The notes under the pieces are model-generated. The model was not told the origin of the DNA and searched no databases. It was given only the letters and a program-made list of their open reading frames with translations. This document shows, piece by piece, positions 37,121-46,700 of a stretch of 64,000 nucleotides of DNA. Position numbers and translations under genes: made by a program. This DNA is from Cladocopium goreaui (taxonomy: Eukaryota > Sar > Dinophyceae > Suessiales > Symbiodiniaceae), in NCBI GenBank assembly GCA_947184155.2, contig CAMXCT020002004.1:55889-119888 (forward strand), in the 5' to 3' direction. How positions within the stretch are numbered: position 1 is the stretch's first letter; every line of letters begins with the position of its first letter.

Positions 37121-38284
37121 ATGGCGCACTGGAGTGGTGATAAGGTCACGCTGAAGGCAGGCCCAATGACTGGACCTGACCAAGCGGGCCTAGCTGTAGG
37201 CAGTAACGATGCTGAGGCTCACAGTGAACACCAGCGACCTGAGTACAAAGAGTCCTACATCACGGAATACGATGGCATTCAGGTCTATCGGCAGCAGGGC
37301 TGTTATGAGCACGCAAAGCAGCTCCATGCGTGGTCTTTCTATGAATATAGAATGCGCATCAATGGAGAATGCTGGAACATTGTCCTCAATGACGACATGA
37401 AGAGCCCGCCGGACTGGGCCTATCCAGGGTCAAGCTCCGCCAAATTGTCACACGACTTCTGCCACGTAGACACGGAGGCCAGTGATGATGACTATACCAA
37501 CTTCTGGTTTGTAGAGATGGGAGGCCGACAGATATGGCCGTTCTATGCCACAGAGTCCTTTCAGGAAGACCTATGGATCTGGGTGAGCCCCAGAAGATTT
37601 GCTGTCATCACGAACCACCAACACAACGAGAAACTGAATCACTTCTATGTTGACAGAATGCATGAACACAACATCCTGGCAAATCGTACACCGTGCTGGC
37701 CCTTCACTGAAATGACCAATAGCTCAGGCAAGGTGACGGACAAAACTATCGCCCTCAACAGAGAATCCCGCTGTAGTTCAGCAGGTCATGAAACGTTCAA
37801 AACTGGCTTTGAACACAAGAGTGCCATGAAGCTTATGCCGCGAAAAGAAGAGAATCTGCATGGCAAGAGAAAGTACTCTGACCCCTCGGGACAAACTACT
37901 ACACAACAGTTTGACCCATCTGGGAATTATAGCGCGCGTGATCTGCAGAAACTCAATGCGACTTTTGCTGATCAGTCTGAGGCTAAATCGACTGCTATGC
38001 CAACACATACAACCAGCAAAGTCACAATGTGGCGGCAGGGGGAGGTACCGCCACTAGGTCCTGCAGCAGAAGGCCGGGCCCGTGCTGGTAAACAGCTGGC
38101 TTATGCACGCACTCTCTTATCGGTTGTCATGGAGGCAGCCACTCAAATGGAAGAAGTCGTGAGCAATTTAGTGCAGATCGAGCAAGAACAAGCCACAGCT
38201 AAGGAGGAAGACTCGGTGCAAGTGGCTTCAGCTGCTCCGACTGAATCTTGCACAGATCCAGCCACCGAGGGAAGTCAAAACTGA
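37121..38284 (+). CDS. Element accessory protein, relative of the ORF at 23454
   Basis: I choose the ATG at 37121 (CAGTCATGG), giving 387 codons; the frame is open upstream but crosses the CT-rich leader. Residues about 60-185 share 'NGECWNIVLNDD', 'IWPFYATE', 'PRRFAVI' and 'HEHNILANR' with the 23454 ORF. The second half is a low-complexity linker and then a helical segment ('ARTLLSVVMEAATQMEEVVSNLVQIEQE') that may be a coiled coil, placed like the helical end of its relative. Function unknown. Conservation of the core in two copies supports a real protein of this element family. Confidence 0.65.
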   Translation: MAHWSGDKVTLKAGPMTGPDQAGLAVGSNDAEAHSEHQRPEYKESYITEYDGIQVYRQQGCYEHAKQLHAWSFYEYRMRINGECWNIVLNDDMKSPPDWAYPGSSSAKLSHDFCHVDTEASDDDYTNFWFVEMGGRQIWPFYATESFQEDLWIWVSPRRFAVITNHQHNEKLNHFYVDRMHEHNILANRTPCWPFTEMTNSSGKVTDKTIALNRESRCSSAGHETFKTGFEHKSAMKLMPRKEENLHGKRKYSDPSGQTTTQQFDPSGNYSARDLQKLNATFADQSEAKSTAMPTHTTSKVTMWRQGEVPPLGPAAEGRARAGKQLAYARTLLSVVMEAATQMEEVVSNLVQIEQEQATAKEEDSVQVASAAPTESCTDPATEGSQN

Positions 38285-38965
38285 GTGGCGCTTGATTTTG
38301 ACATCTGCATGCTGTATAAAGTCCGAAGGAACCGCAGCGAAGACTGTGGCCCCCCCTCACCTCGAGGATGCAGGACGTGAAAAGACGGTAACTATACTAG
38401 ATGGTCTGCCCGTTCAGAGATCAGTAAAAGTCGATTAGAGTGCAACAGTTGGGAATGCATGTAATACTTTGTTTATGGTATTTTTCCATTGCACTCATGC
38501 AGGAGGTGTCTTTGGTGAGCATGAGGTCTTTTGCCACGATGACCGATAGAGGGCCTGCAATTGGTTGTGTGCTCAAATCAAAGCACCGGATTTCTGATCT
38601 TCATCAACGCTTCCATATGCAAGACAAGTCCCATACTAGCTAGATTACCGGACCTGTTAGGCCTATGTTGTCACAGACAGGCTCTACAGCACTCGTCTGC
38701 AGCATCTGCATGGCTGTTATGCATAATCTGTGCTGTCTTGCATGTCCATGAGACCGTGCAGTACTTATTCCATCTGTGACCTGCGCAGCAATTCTGGCTC
38801 AACTATCGAGGGTCAGACCTTCTGTTGACAGTTATACTTTTAGTATGCCCCTCATCATCCTTCTTAGCCCTTGCATATACGAGTTTTGTGTTTCAGTCAT
38901 AAGTGCGAGGCCTCTCTGGCTAAAGACTGTCAGGGTTGCCTCCACCCTCTTTTTACGGGGTAAGT
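38285..38965 (+). other. Spacer with one stem-loop at its end
   Basis: I see no gene. The stem-loop at 38916-38933 lies just before the next ORF. Confidence 0.4.
38916..38933 (+). repeat. Conserved stem-loop, short-loop variant
   Basis: CTGGC (38916-38920), 8-base loop TAAAGACT, GTCAG (38929-38933); one pair is G-T wobble. It lies 32 bases before the ATG at 38966. Confidence 0.8.
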
Positions 38966-40084
38966 ATGCGACTCCGTGTCCGCCATGGGATCCTTGGTGA
39001 AATTGCCCTGACGATTGAGGTCTCAGAACCGACAACTCTGGGATGGGATATCATGAAACAGACGGCGATGATGCTTAGGTTGGATTCACCCTTCCAAGTG
39101 GTCCTCTACGCAGACAGCTCGTCAGTAATCCAGTCGCCACTCAGGGCTGTTCAACTTGACACTGTTACAAATGAGGCAACCCTATGCTATGTAGTTCAAT
39201 CAATGCAAGTCCCATCAGCACAGCAATATCAAGACCTCATGACAGCCATTCATCACAAAGACGTGATGGATGTAAGCTATCTTCTTAGCAAAGGCTTGGG
39301 CCTTATGGACGTGGCGACGGAGGGAGGGCATACCAGCACTTTAGTAGCTTCTGCTATTCTTCGAGACCATTCTGCTGATCCGTATGCTTGCCAGCCTACA
39401 GCTGGCCACTGCTTCCCTCGATATGGAGCCAGTTTAACGTATCTACTGCTACAAGCCCAAGCTGACCCCAATATTATCCCGCCCACAAGGCCACCTACCA
39501 CCATGTTAGAATTAGCAGTTGAGCTGGGCAGCTCACAGCTTGTTCAAACTTTGCTTGAGGCTGGTGCCTCGGTGACACCCGTACAAGGAGCGCTACCACC
39601 TCTCTTCCTTGCTGTCCTTCATCGGCACAGGACGAATGTACAGTTGCTCCTAGACGCACAAGCGGACCCGAGGCAGGAGATTCCGATTGCTTCCGTGCTT
39701 TGCCATTCATTGCAATGGTATGGTCACCCTGCCCGAAAAGAAGTCTTCAACGCTGTACAAGCTGCTGCTGCGCAAAGTGCTGAAGACACGGTCATTGATA
39801 TGCTACAGCAAGGGTGTGGCGCCGTAGACGATTGCAGAAGTGAGCAGTCTTCGCTGGCGCGAGTGGAACCCACAACTTTGACAGATAGGGCCACCGCAAT
39901 CATGAATCAAACTGTCTGGAAATACCAACATATCATTGAGAAACAGTCTCGACAAACAAACTTTACTACGTTTCGTTGGCGCAGAATACTTGAAGGACTG
40001 TACTTACCAGAACGATTACGAAATGAGCTGCAATCACCCCCGGATCTCGACCGGGAAGCAGCACTCCTGCACCAAATTGACTAG
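38966..40084 (+). CDS. Ankyrin-repeat protein with ubiquitin-like N-terminus
   Basis: The ATG at 38966 begins 372 codons, 32 bases after a stem-loop. Residues 1-70 ('MRLRVRHGILGEIALTIEVSEPTTLGWDIMKQTAMML') look like a ubiquitin-type beta-grasp fold. Residues about 95-250 contain ankyrin repeats: 'DLMTAIHHKDVMDVSYLLSKG', 'LTYLLLQAQADPNI', 'MLELAVELGSSQLVQTLLEAG' and 'LFLAVLHRHRTNVQLLLDAQADP'. Such repeats bind protein partners. An ankyrin protein is unusual cargo for a retroelement. It could also be a host gene lying between elements, but the stem-loop upstream and the strand argue that it belongs to the element. Confidence 0.75.
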   Translation: MRLRVRHGILGEIALTIEVSEPTTLGWDIMKQTAMMLRLDSPFQVVLYADSSSVIQSPLRAVQLDTVTNEATLCYVVQSMQVPSAQQYQDLMTAIHHKDVMDVSYLLSKGLGLMDVATEGGHTSTLVASAILRDHSADPYACQPTAGHCFPRYGASLTYLLLQAQADPNIIPPTRPPTTMLELAVELGSSQLVQTLLEAGASVTPVQGALPPLFLAVLHRHRTNVQLLLDAQADPRQEIPIASVLCHSLQWYGHPARKEVFNAVQAAAAQSAEDTVIDMLQQGCGAVDDCRSEQSSLARVEPTTLTDRATAIMNQTVWKYQHIIEKQSRQTNFTTFRWRRILEGLYLPERLRNELQSPPDLDREAALLHQID

Positions 40085-41171
40085 TTGTGTGCCCTAGATG
40101 AACCTTTTCCCAGTGAGAGGCTGGCACCAGGTCAAGGCTGTATTCCGGCCTATTTGAGATCCGAGAGGAAAATGAACGGGCAGCGCACACACAGTCGCAT
40201 CTCTCAGTTGAACCATGATGTCCTTAAATAGGCAAGTTTTGTGTGCTCAGCTACATTGCTACCGCTTCCGGCGTCTCTTTGGCTCAAATGCAAAGCAGCA
40301 GACAGACCAGCTGTCTCAGCATAGTTCCAGAAAAGGGAAATATAGAGCACCTCGGGGAGGGATTCATATCACTAACCTTTCCGATTCTCAGACAAGGGAT
40401 CTGCTACAGACTTGTTTTGTCACACCACAGTTTATTTCCTGATTTTTCGTGCATTAGGATCTAATTTCGCGATAGTGCCCCTTGCTACGTTACATTCCTT
40501 ACCTGACTCATCGTTCTCCGTCCCATTTGGCATCTGGTTTCTCTGGCCAAAGACGTGCCAGGGCTACCAGTGCTTCTTCCACCACCCTTCTCCCCCCTCT
40601 GATTGGTTTGTGTGTGGTTTCTTCCTTGTCTGCTCTTTGGTTCGGAGTGCCTTGCTCCCTCCCTTTCTCTCTTGCCTTTCTTCTTGTTCACTCTTGTGCC
40701 TGGATTTTCTGACTAAAGACTGTCAGGGCTTCCAGCTTTTATTTATCCCTTTCCTTCCCCCCTGATTGCACCTTTTTCCTCACTGCTGCGTGCGCCGCCT
40801 GATTCGACTGCCGTGTATTAATTTGTGGGTTCGGGCTTTCTTGTTTATCCTACTTCGTGTCAAGGTGCTTGAACTGCCTGGCCAAAGACGTGCCAGGTTT
40901 TTCAACACTCGACCCTTCCCCCCTTCTCTGTTGTTTTGTGTGGTTTGGTTCGGTGTCCGTTGTCTTTTTCTGTGTGTGGGTCTCCGTTTGTTTGCTTTTC
41001 TGTGTTGGTGGTCTTGCTGTGTGTCCTCCTACTCATCTTTGTGTTTGCCATTCAATACTGATTGAAGTGCTTGAGTCTTCTGACCAAAGACGTGTCAGGA
41101 TTCTCAACACCTCCCCCCCACCCCACTTTACCTCTACACCCTGAACAGCTACGCAGGAACTGCACAGTGCG
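40085..41171 (+). other. CT-rich leader with four stem-loops
   Basis: This is the same texture as at 7.3-8.4 kb: pyrimidine-rich sequence with stem-loops and only shadow reading frames. The four stem-loops are listed together in a separate entry. Confidence 0.65.
40543..41098 (+). repeat. Four conserved stem-loops with three different stems
   Basis: CTGGC-CAAAGACGT-GCCAG (40543-40561); CTGAC-TAAAGACT-GTCAG (40709-40726); CCTGGC-CAAAGACGT-GCCAGG (40877-40897); CTGAC-CAAAGACGT-GTCAG (41080-41098). Within one leader the stems differ but each pairs with itself, while the loop stays YAAAGAC(G)T. The last ends 73 bases before the ATG at 41172. Confidence 0.9.
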
Positions 41172-43064
41172 ATGTCTCTGCTTTCCAGAGAACAAGTTGT
41201 GAAATCCGGGTATGCAAAGAACCCTAACGTCAGCTTCTTTGATTTGCTCTTTGCGCTTGAACAGCATAAGAGCATTTCGACTGAGTATGGGCTGAATGTA
41301 TCCATTGAGCAGCACTGGAGGCTTGGAGACCCCCATAAGAAGACCGCTGCACCAGATCGACATGACTATGAAATTGCAATGGTAGGTGGGAGAGAAACCT
41401 TACCTGGGCCTGACTGGCATAAGTTGTACCGATGGTTGGTTAGTCAAAGCCCTGCTTTCTTGCCTTACCACACGGTATATTTGGTGACGGACAATCGGGA
41501 TTTGCAATCGGATAAGGTCAAGTCTGAGCCTGGACTCAGTCATTGGCCAATGGTCGCTGCTTGGTGGAAAGAACGGTTACGCTATGTCGGTCCATATGGA
41601 GAACTCACCACGGTTGTCTTTGTCCACATTTCAGCTGACACTGGTCTCCATAAGGTACACCCGACATGGGCAGGGACGTACATCCTTGATGCGTGTGTGT
41701 TCCTCTTCCCGGCCATCAACTTTGCATTGATTGACAGCGATTGTGTGCCAGTGACTCTCTTCGAGATACGGGAACTTTGGCTGGCGAGCACTGACCCAAC
41801 CCATGCAGCTGCATCAAGCACAGTTGTCAAGAGCAAACTGTCAAGCCCCATTGCGTCATCGCACAAACGTGCGCGATCTGTGGACACGGGAAGGGACATG
41901 CAGCAGCCTGGTCCACCTTCAAAGCTGTCTAGATCGCATAGCGCGGACCATCTTGCTGTCCGAAAAGCAGACCCACTGCGAGCCCCTCCGTTCACCTACG
42001 GTGCCAATTTGGCAGACGAAGTAGACTATGGTGATTCGCCAGACCCGAGTCCCCGAATGTCTCGTCGAGTGACGTCCAGCAGCGATGACTCTTCCCCGGC
42101 TGGGTCAGCTAAACCCACTCGGAAGGACAAAGCAGCCGTAGATGAAACTGCCACTGCGCCTATGCCCAAAGGAGTCATCCTTGTGAGTGAGGCTTTCACT
42201 GAAATCAATGCTGGTCTGGTCATTGTAATGGCTTCGGGTCATGAGAGTCCTGTACCTGTTACTGTCTTGGAGGACCCAGACACAGATCCTGACGAAATTG
42301 CCCGGGTTGTTACCATTGCTTACCACAGACATGTCGAAGCCTACCTAGCTACTACATATCCACCTGCAGATGTCGAGAGAGCAGTCGCTAGTGGATTACT
42401 TGGCTCTCCTCTGCTTGGCACGGCCACACGTGTTACTGCAGATTGGTGCCATGCGTGGAGCTTGCTAGGCCAGTGGTCTGGACTAGTTACGTTTCCTGTC
42501 CCAGCCTCTGGAGTCTGGCCGCGCCATGGTCATTTACGGAAGATCCTTGATGGCTACCAAGGCAGGCAACCAAACTTCCATAAATGGGCTAGGCCCGCCT
42601 ATGAGCAAGGGGCCCTTCCGACCCTTAGCCTGCTGCCCGGTGAGGTCAGTGTACGAGCGCTACCAGGAGACAAGATGTACCAAGCCATGGCAATCGAGCC
42701 ACAGTACATGCGGCCTGTTATCCTTCATGGATTTGGCACCAGTGCCAAGAAAAGAATGCCGAACAGTCTCGCTGACCTCGCCCAATTTGGCTGGTTGCCG
42801 CTGGCTGCTGCTTTATTTGGCACGAATGAATGGAAGCCCCAATGGCTACATCACAATTTCCTTCCAGTGGTTGGACTGCGGCTGCATGCCAAAGTGCCAC
42901 CTCCCCCTCTCTCCCAAGCCCAATTGATCTTGCTGTGTGAATTGTGGCAACGAAAGGAACAATCGGAACCCTCATGTACATCGCTTCAGCAAGCAGCTCT
43001 CCTGAAGTTTGGTCTTCCGTTACCTTTCCGAGAAATGGCTAAAATGGGAAATCACTGTCAATAA
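41172..43064 (+). CDS. Glycosyltransferase-like N-terminal part of the helicase polyprotein, element 2
   Basis: The ATG at 41172 begins 630 codons. Residues about 70-205 contain 'YLVTDNRDL', 'GTYILDACVFLFP' and 'FALIDSDCVPVTLFEIREL'. The Asp-Ser-Asp (188-190) followed by 'CVPVTLFE' looks like the metal-binding D-x-D of a GT-A glycosyltransferase, but I cannot confirm the fold. A Ser/Lys/Pro-rich linker (about 205-330) precedes a second unrecognised domain (about 335-610). The ORF stops where the next frame takes over (43009), and the chain then leads through two more frame changes to the helicase. The whole is best read as one ancestral ORF from 41172 to 47693. Confidence 0.6.
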   Translation: MSLLSREQVVKSGYAKNPNVSFFDLLFALEQHKSISTEYGLNVSIEQHWRLGDPHKKTAAPDRHDYEIAMVGGRETLPGPDWHKLYRWLVSQSPAFLPYHTVYLVTDNRDLQSDKVKSEPGLSHWPMVAAWWKERLRYVGPYGELTTVVFVHISADTGLHKVHPTWAGTYILDACVFLFPAINFALIDSDCVPVTLFEIRELWLASTDPTHAAASSTVVKSKLSSPIASSHKRARSVDTGRDMQQPGPPSKLSRSHSADHLAVRKADPLRAPPFTYGANLADEVDYGDSPDPSPRMSRRVTSSSDDSSPAGSAKPTRKDKAAVDETATAPMPKGVILVSEAFTEINAGLVIVMASGHESPVPVTVLEDPDTDPDEIARVVTIAYHRHVEAYLATTYPPADVERAVASGLLGSPLLGTATRVTADWCHAWSLLGQWSGLVTFPVPASGVWPRHGHLRKILDGYQGRQPNFHKWARPAYEQGALPTLSLLPGEVSVRALPGDKMYQAMAIEPQYMRPVILHGFGTSAKKRMPNSLADLAQFGWLPLAAALFGTNEWKPQWLHHNFLPVVGLRLHAKVPPPPLSQAQLILLCELWQRKEQSEPSCTSLQQAALLKFGLPLPFREMAKMGNHCQ

Positions 43065-43281
43065 GCAGCCTATAGATGTTGGAGAACTGTCCAAACAACG
43101 CTACATAGGAAGACAACCCGAAGCTGAGATGCCTGCTACACTCAAGGACTCGGTTGACTGGGCATCCTGGGTCTTTTCCCTTGCAGAAGTCTGGCAAGAT
43201 GACGCCCCGATGCAAGACCGACCCCTTGAAGTGCATTGCAGTGGATTAGGAGGTGGCCTGCTTAGTAGCGAACACATATGA
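43009..43281 (+). pseudogene. Continuation fragment of the element 2 helicase polyprotein
   Basis: About 90 codons in the +1 frame relative to the preceding ORF, without a proper start (TTG). The residues ('YLSEKWLKWEITVNKQPIDVGELSKQRYIG') look like ordinary protein. It overlaps the ORF before it by 56 bases and the ORF after it by 29, as expected from single-base changes in one long ORF. Confidence 0.5.
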
Positions 43282-43738
43282 TATTTTCCTGCAAAATCTT
43301 GCGCAAACAAAGGTGTATGGCCCATCGCTTGCGATGACAGACAATTGGGAAGAACATATCACCCAATTGGGCCTTACCAAAACAGTGCACGAATATGCTG
43401 TGTACCAGCTCCTTTCCACTGCTGATGGATGGACAGCTTGGCGTGATTTCCTCCCTGAACAGTTGTCTGATCCACAGCTGCTGCTCACGAGAGCGATCCG
43501 CCTCATTGAGGCCGCGAGCATCCGGCCAGCCCACTCCAGGCCACCACATCCGACCTGGTCAACCGCGATTATGCAGATCTTCCGTTGTTACCATCCACAA
43601 GGGAAACAGCTTTTTCTGAAGTCATGTTTTCCACACTTGGTCACTACAGGGGACAACAGAGTGAGCAGGGACATTAACGTGTATGGTTTCTCGGCAGGGT
43701 CCCTATACGGGCTTAGCAGTCCACGAGATCCTGAGTGA
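43253..43738 (+). pseudogene. Second continuation fragment of the element 2 helicase polyprotein
   Basis: About 160 codons, again one frame further (+1). The sequence around 'DNWEEHITQLGLTKTVHEYAVYQLL' looks coding. It overlaps the helicase ORF that begins at 43683. No homologous stretch remains in element 1, where this part is replaced by gag debris. Confidence 0.5.
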
Positions 43739-46700
43739 ATTTGCTGCGTTCCCTGGCCTCACTAAAGTTGCTGCGATTGCGACGCCGCCAGAGATGCTGC
43801 GACTTGCCACAGGCGAACGCAGAGTCACACTGGTGCATTGCCTGGAAGACCGGCTATGTGTGTGGAGACCTGCTTCTCTGACAGAATTTAACTATCAGGT
43901 TGTTCTTATAGAAGGGCACCCCACCTGGAGTGGGCGTGCCAAACATTCCTATGGCCACTTGCTCTTCATTGACCTTGACGAAGGAGTCCACGAAATCCAG
44001 AGACTACAAATCACCACCCCACAAGTTATTCCACATGGGGTACGGTGCGAGGGATTGCTGCGTGTACTCTCATGGGTTAGCTTTGACCTTCCTGAGCACC
44101 TTAAGACGACTCTAAGTGATTTGTTAGTAGCAGCAGGAGAAGGGAACATGGAGCTACAGAATATACCCATCGGTGGACGGGACATACGGGATGGTCAGCC
44201 TGAAACGGAAGCTGACCTACAAGCAGCTCTGATTGCGATGATCCCCACACCGGGAGGCTCCCACGATGAGGGTGGGTTGCTGGTTCGCAACCTACTGGCG
44301 GAATTCCTGCGTGGTTTCTCATTACGAACCCTCATCTTCCTACTGGACATGGTTCTTCCGCAACTAGACGCTTACCATGTGGGACGGCAGCTCCAGCATC
44401 TCCAGCCCTGGGTCAGTGTGGAACTTGCTCAGCAGAAGAAGCGAGGACAAACAGGAACACGCTTGCAGCTCACCTACCAATACGAGGCTTATGCTGGGTT
44501 TCATGTCGTTCACCTACATACTGATGGTGCCCCGCTTCTGCTGTTCAGTGCACCGTCGGATGTTCCAATGACCTCGCCGCGAGAACTCTGCGAGGCTGGG
44601 AATCTAGGCAACTTAGAAGCCAATGTGATGGCGGGCAGAGCATTACTGGGTGTCCTCCAGTTGCCAGATACGCAGCATCGGTGTGTCATATTACTTGTAC
44701 ATGACAAGGTGATGTCTAGCGGAACCAGTAAGAACCCTGCCCAACGAGCTATCAAGCGCATTGCCCCGAAGTTGCTGGAGGTTGTTATCGTCTCGCTACC
44801 CATTGCTCGGACCTTTTGTGGGCGGCTCTTGGACCAATATCTCAAAACAATGAGTTACTTTGATCCTGCAAAGGACTGGCCGAAACCCATCGAAGACTAT
44901 GCGTCCATGACCGTTGTATGGGAGGAGCTAGCTTTTCTGGGAGACACACGCAGCCGCCATGAACTCTTAGTGTTTGCGCAGGCTAACCAGTCGCGCTTAC
45001 CACTGGCAATGGGCATCGTGCAACCGCATATACCTGTTCGCCGCATGGCCAGCGAGCGCAAAACGCAGCTGACGGACGCATTAGTCAGAATATTGACACG
45101 GTTTTTGACACCAGCCACAATATCAATGGATGGGGCCCATGACAGTTACTACTGTGAATATCTCCTTCCTTTAGCAGCCCACGGTGATGGACATGTCTTG
45201 ACAGTTTCCATTGCATTGTTACTGGCCATTCTGACAGGAAGATCTGACTTATGTATTGCCGGGGTTTTTGGTGCTGGCAAAACGCGGTCCCTTGCGGTCT
45301 TGCTCATTGCCCTGAGTTGCGAACTCAAGGAATTTGTTGCCATCATCTATACGAAAGAAAATGTAGCTGCCAAAGCAATTGCGGATCAATTGAGTGATCT
45401 CGCGCCCCCCACAATCAAGAGCTTTGGTAGGCTCATTGGACGCATGGAGGAAGGCAAAGGTGAAGCATATGCCTCCAAGATTGACGTTCGATGCAGTGAT
45501 CGCAATAGAATCATCGCTCACAAGAATGTCCTCATTGCAACAGGTGGCTCGGCCACGGCGGAAATGGCGATGCGTTACTCCAGCTTTGGTCATTGGATCT
45601 CTCGCACCTGGCTTGCCTTCATGGATGAAAGTCAACAGTATGGCAACTACCATGAAATTGCAGCTCTCGCTGCTATTCAACAACCAACCCTGACTGTTTT
45701 CATTGGTGATCATAGGCAAACCCCAGGCGGATTGTCAAAAGGCCGAGCAGCTGCTGTCAATCGTCGCAAACGGTTGCAACGGCCGTTAGGGCTCCGAGCA
45801 CTTGATAAGTCCGGAGACTATCTTCCGCCGGCACGAATGACAGCACTTATAGCGCAGCTTTGGCCTGATGCGAGCCAAGATCCGGAGTCTGACCTCTTCA
45901 GTTTGCTGCGCCTTGCAAATAAGTCGCATAGTGGCCCATGGACATCCACTCCGCAAGACTACGAGCTGCCTGCTGCCCTGGGGCGTGTGCTTCACGGCCG
46001 AATCTCTTGCCAGCTGGATGCACACAGCAGCCTGGTTGCGGCAGCTCTAGCAGTCCTGCTGATTGCCACAGCACCCGAGGAATTTGGAGTACCTGAGTGC
46101 ACCACAACCCTTGAGGCTGCAGGGTTATGTGGTCCTCACCGGTGGGGTATCATTCTCCCTAACAGCTCACGGGTCTCAATGCTGACTTACCAAGCTATTG
46201 TTGCAGTTCGATATCCTGAGTTAGTCCTCCACGAGCCCAATCACATCTACATTGGACACTTCGTGCCACATGAGTCCACTGTGGCACAAGGAGGCTTCCG
46301 GACAGTACTGTGGAAGGCACCTAAAGATCTGAGAGCTGCAGTCGAGGACGTCGTTGCTTTCTGCACTTATCTGAAGAACTATTATCGCAACTTGCAACAG
46401 GGAGCGACCTCGCAGCTGCTTGTCCTATGCAATCGTACGGCGGTGCACAACTTGCTGCTCCAACATGGTTTCCAGTCCGCGTGGTACGGTGGGCTTAGAG
46501 TCTCCACCACTTCCTCTGCCGCGGGAGCAACAGCACGCATTGCGGTCATTGTTCAAACAGGCGTTGGGTTTCTAAGTGGAGGACGTCGGGATGCAACAGC
46601 AGATGAGCGCGAAGACTGCTATGGGAGAGCAACTGTAGCGCTCACAAGAGCCATTGAACATACCTATATTGTTTCGCCTCTTGATATGGCAGGCATGATT

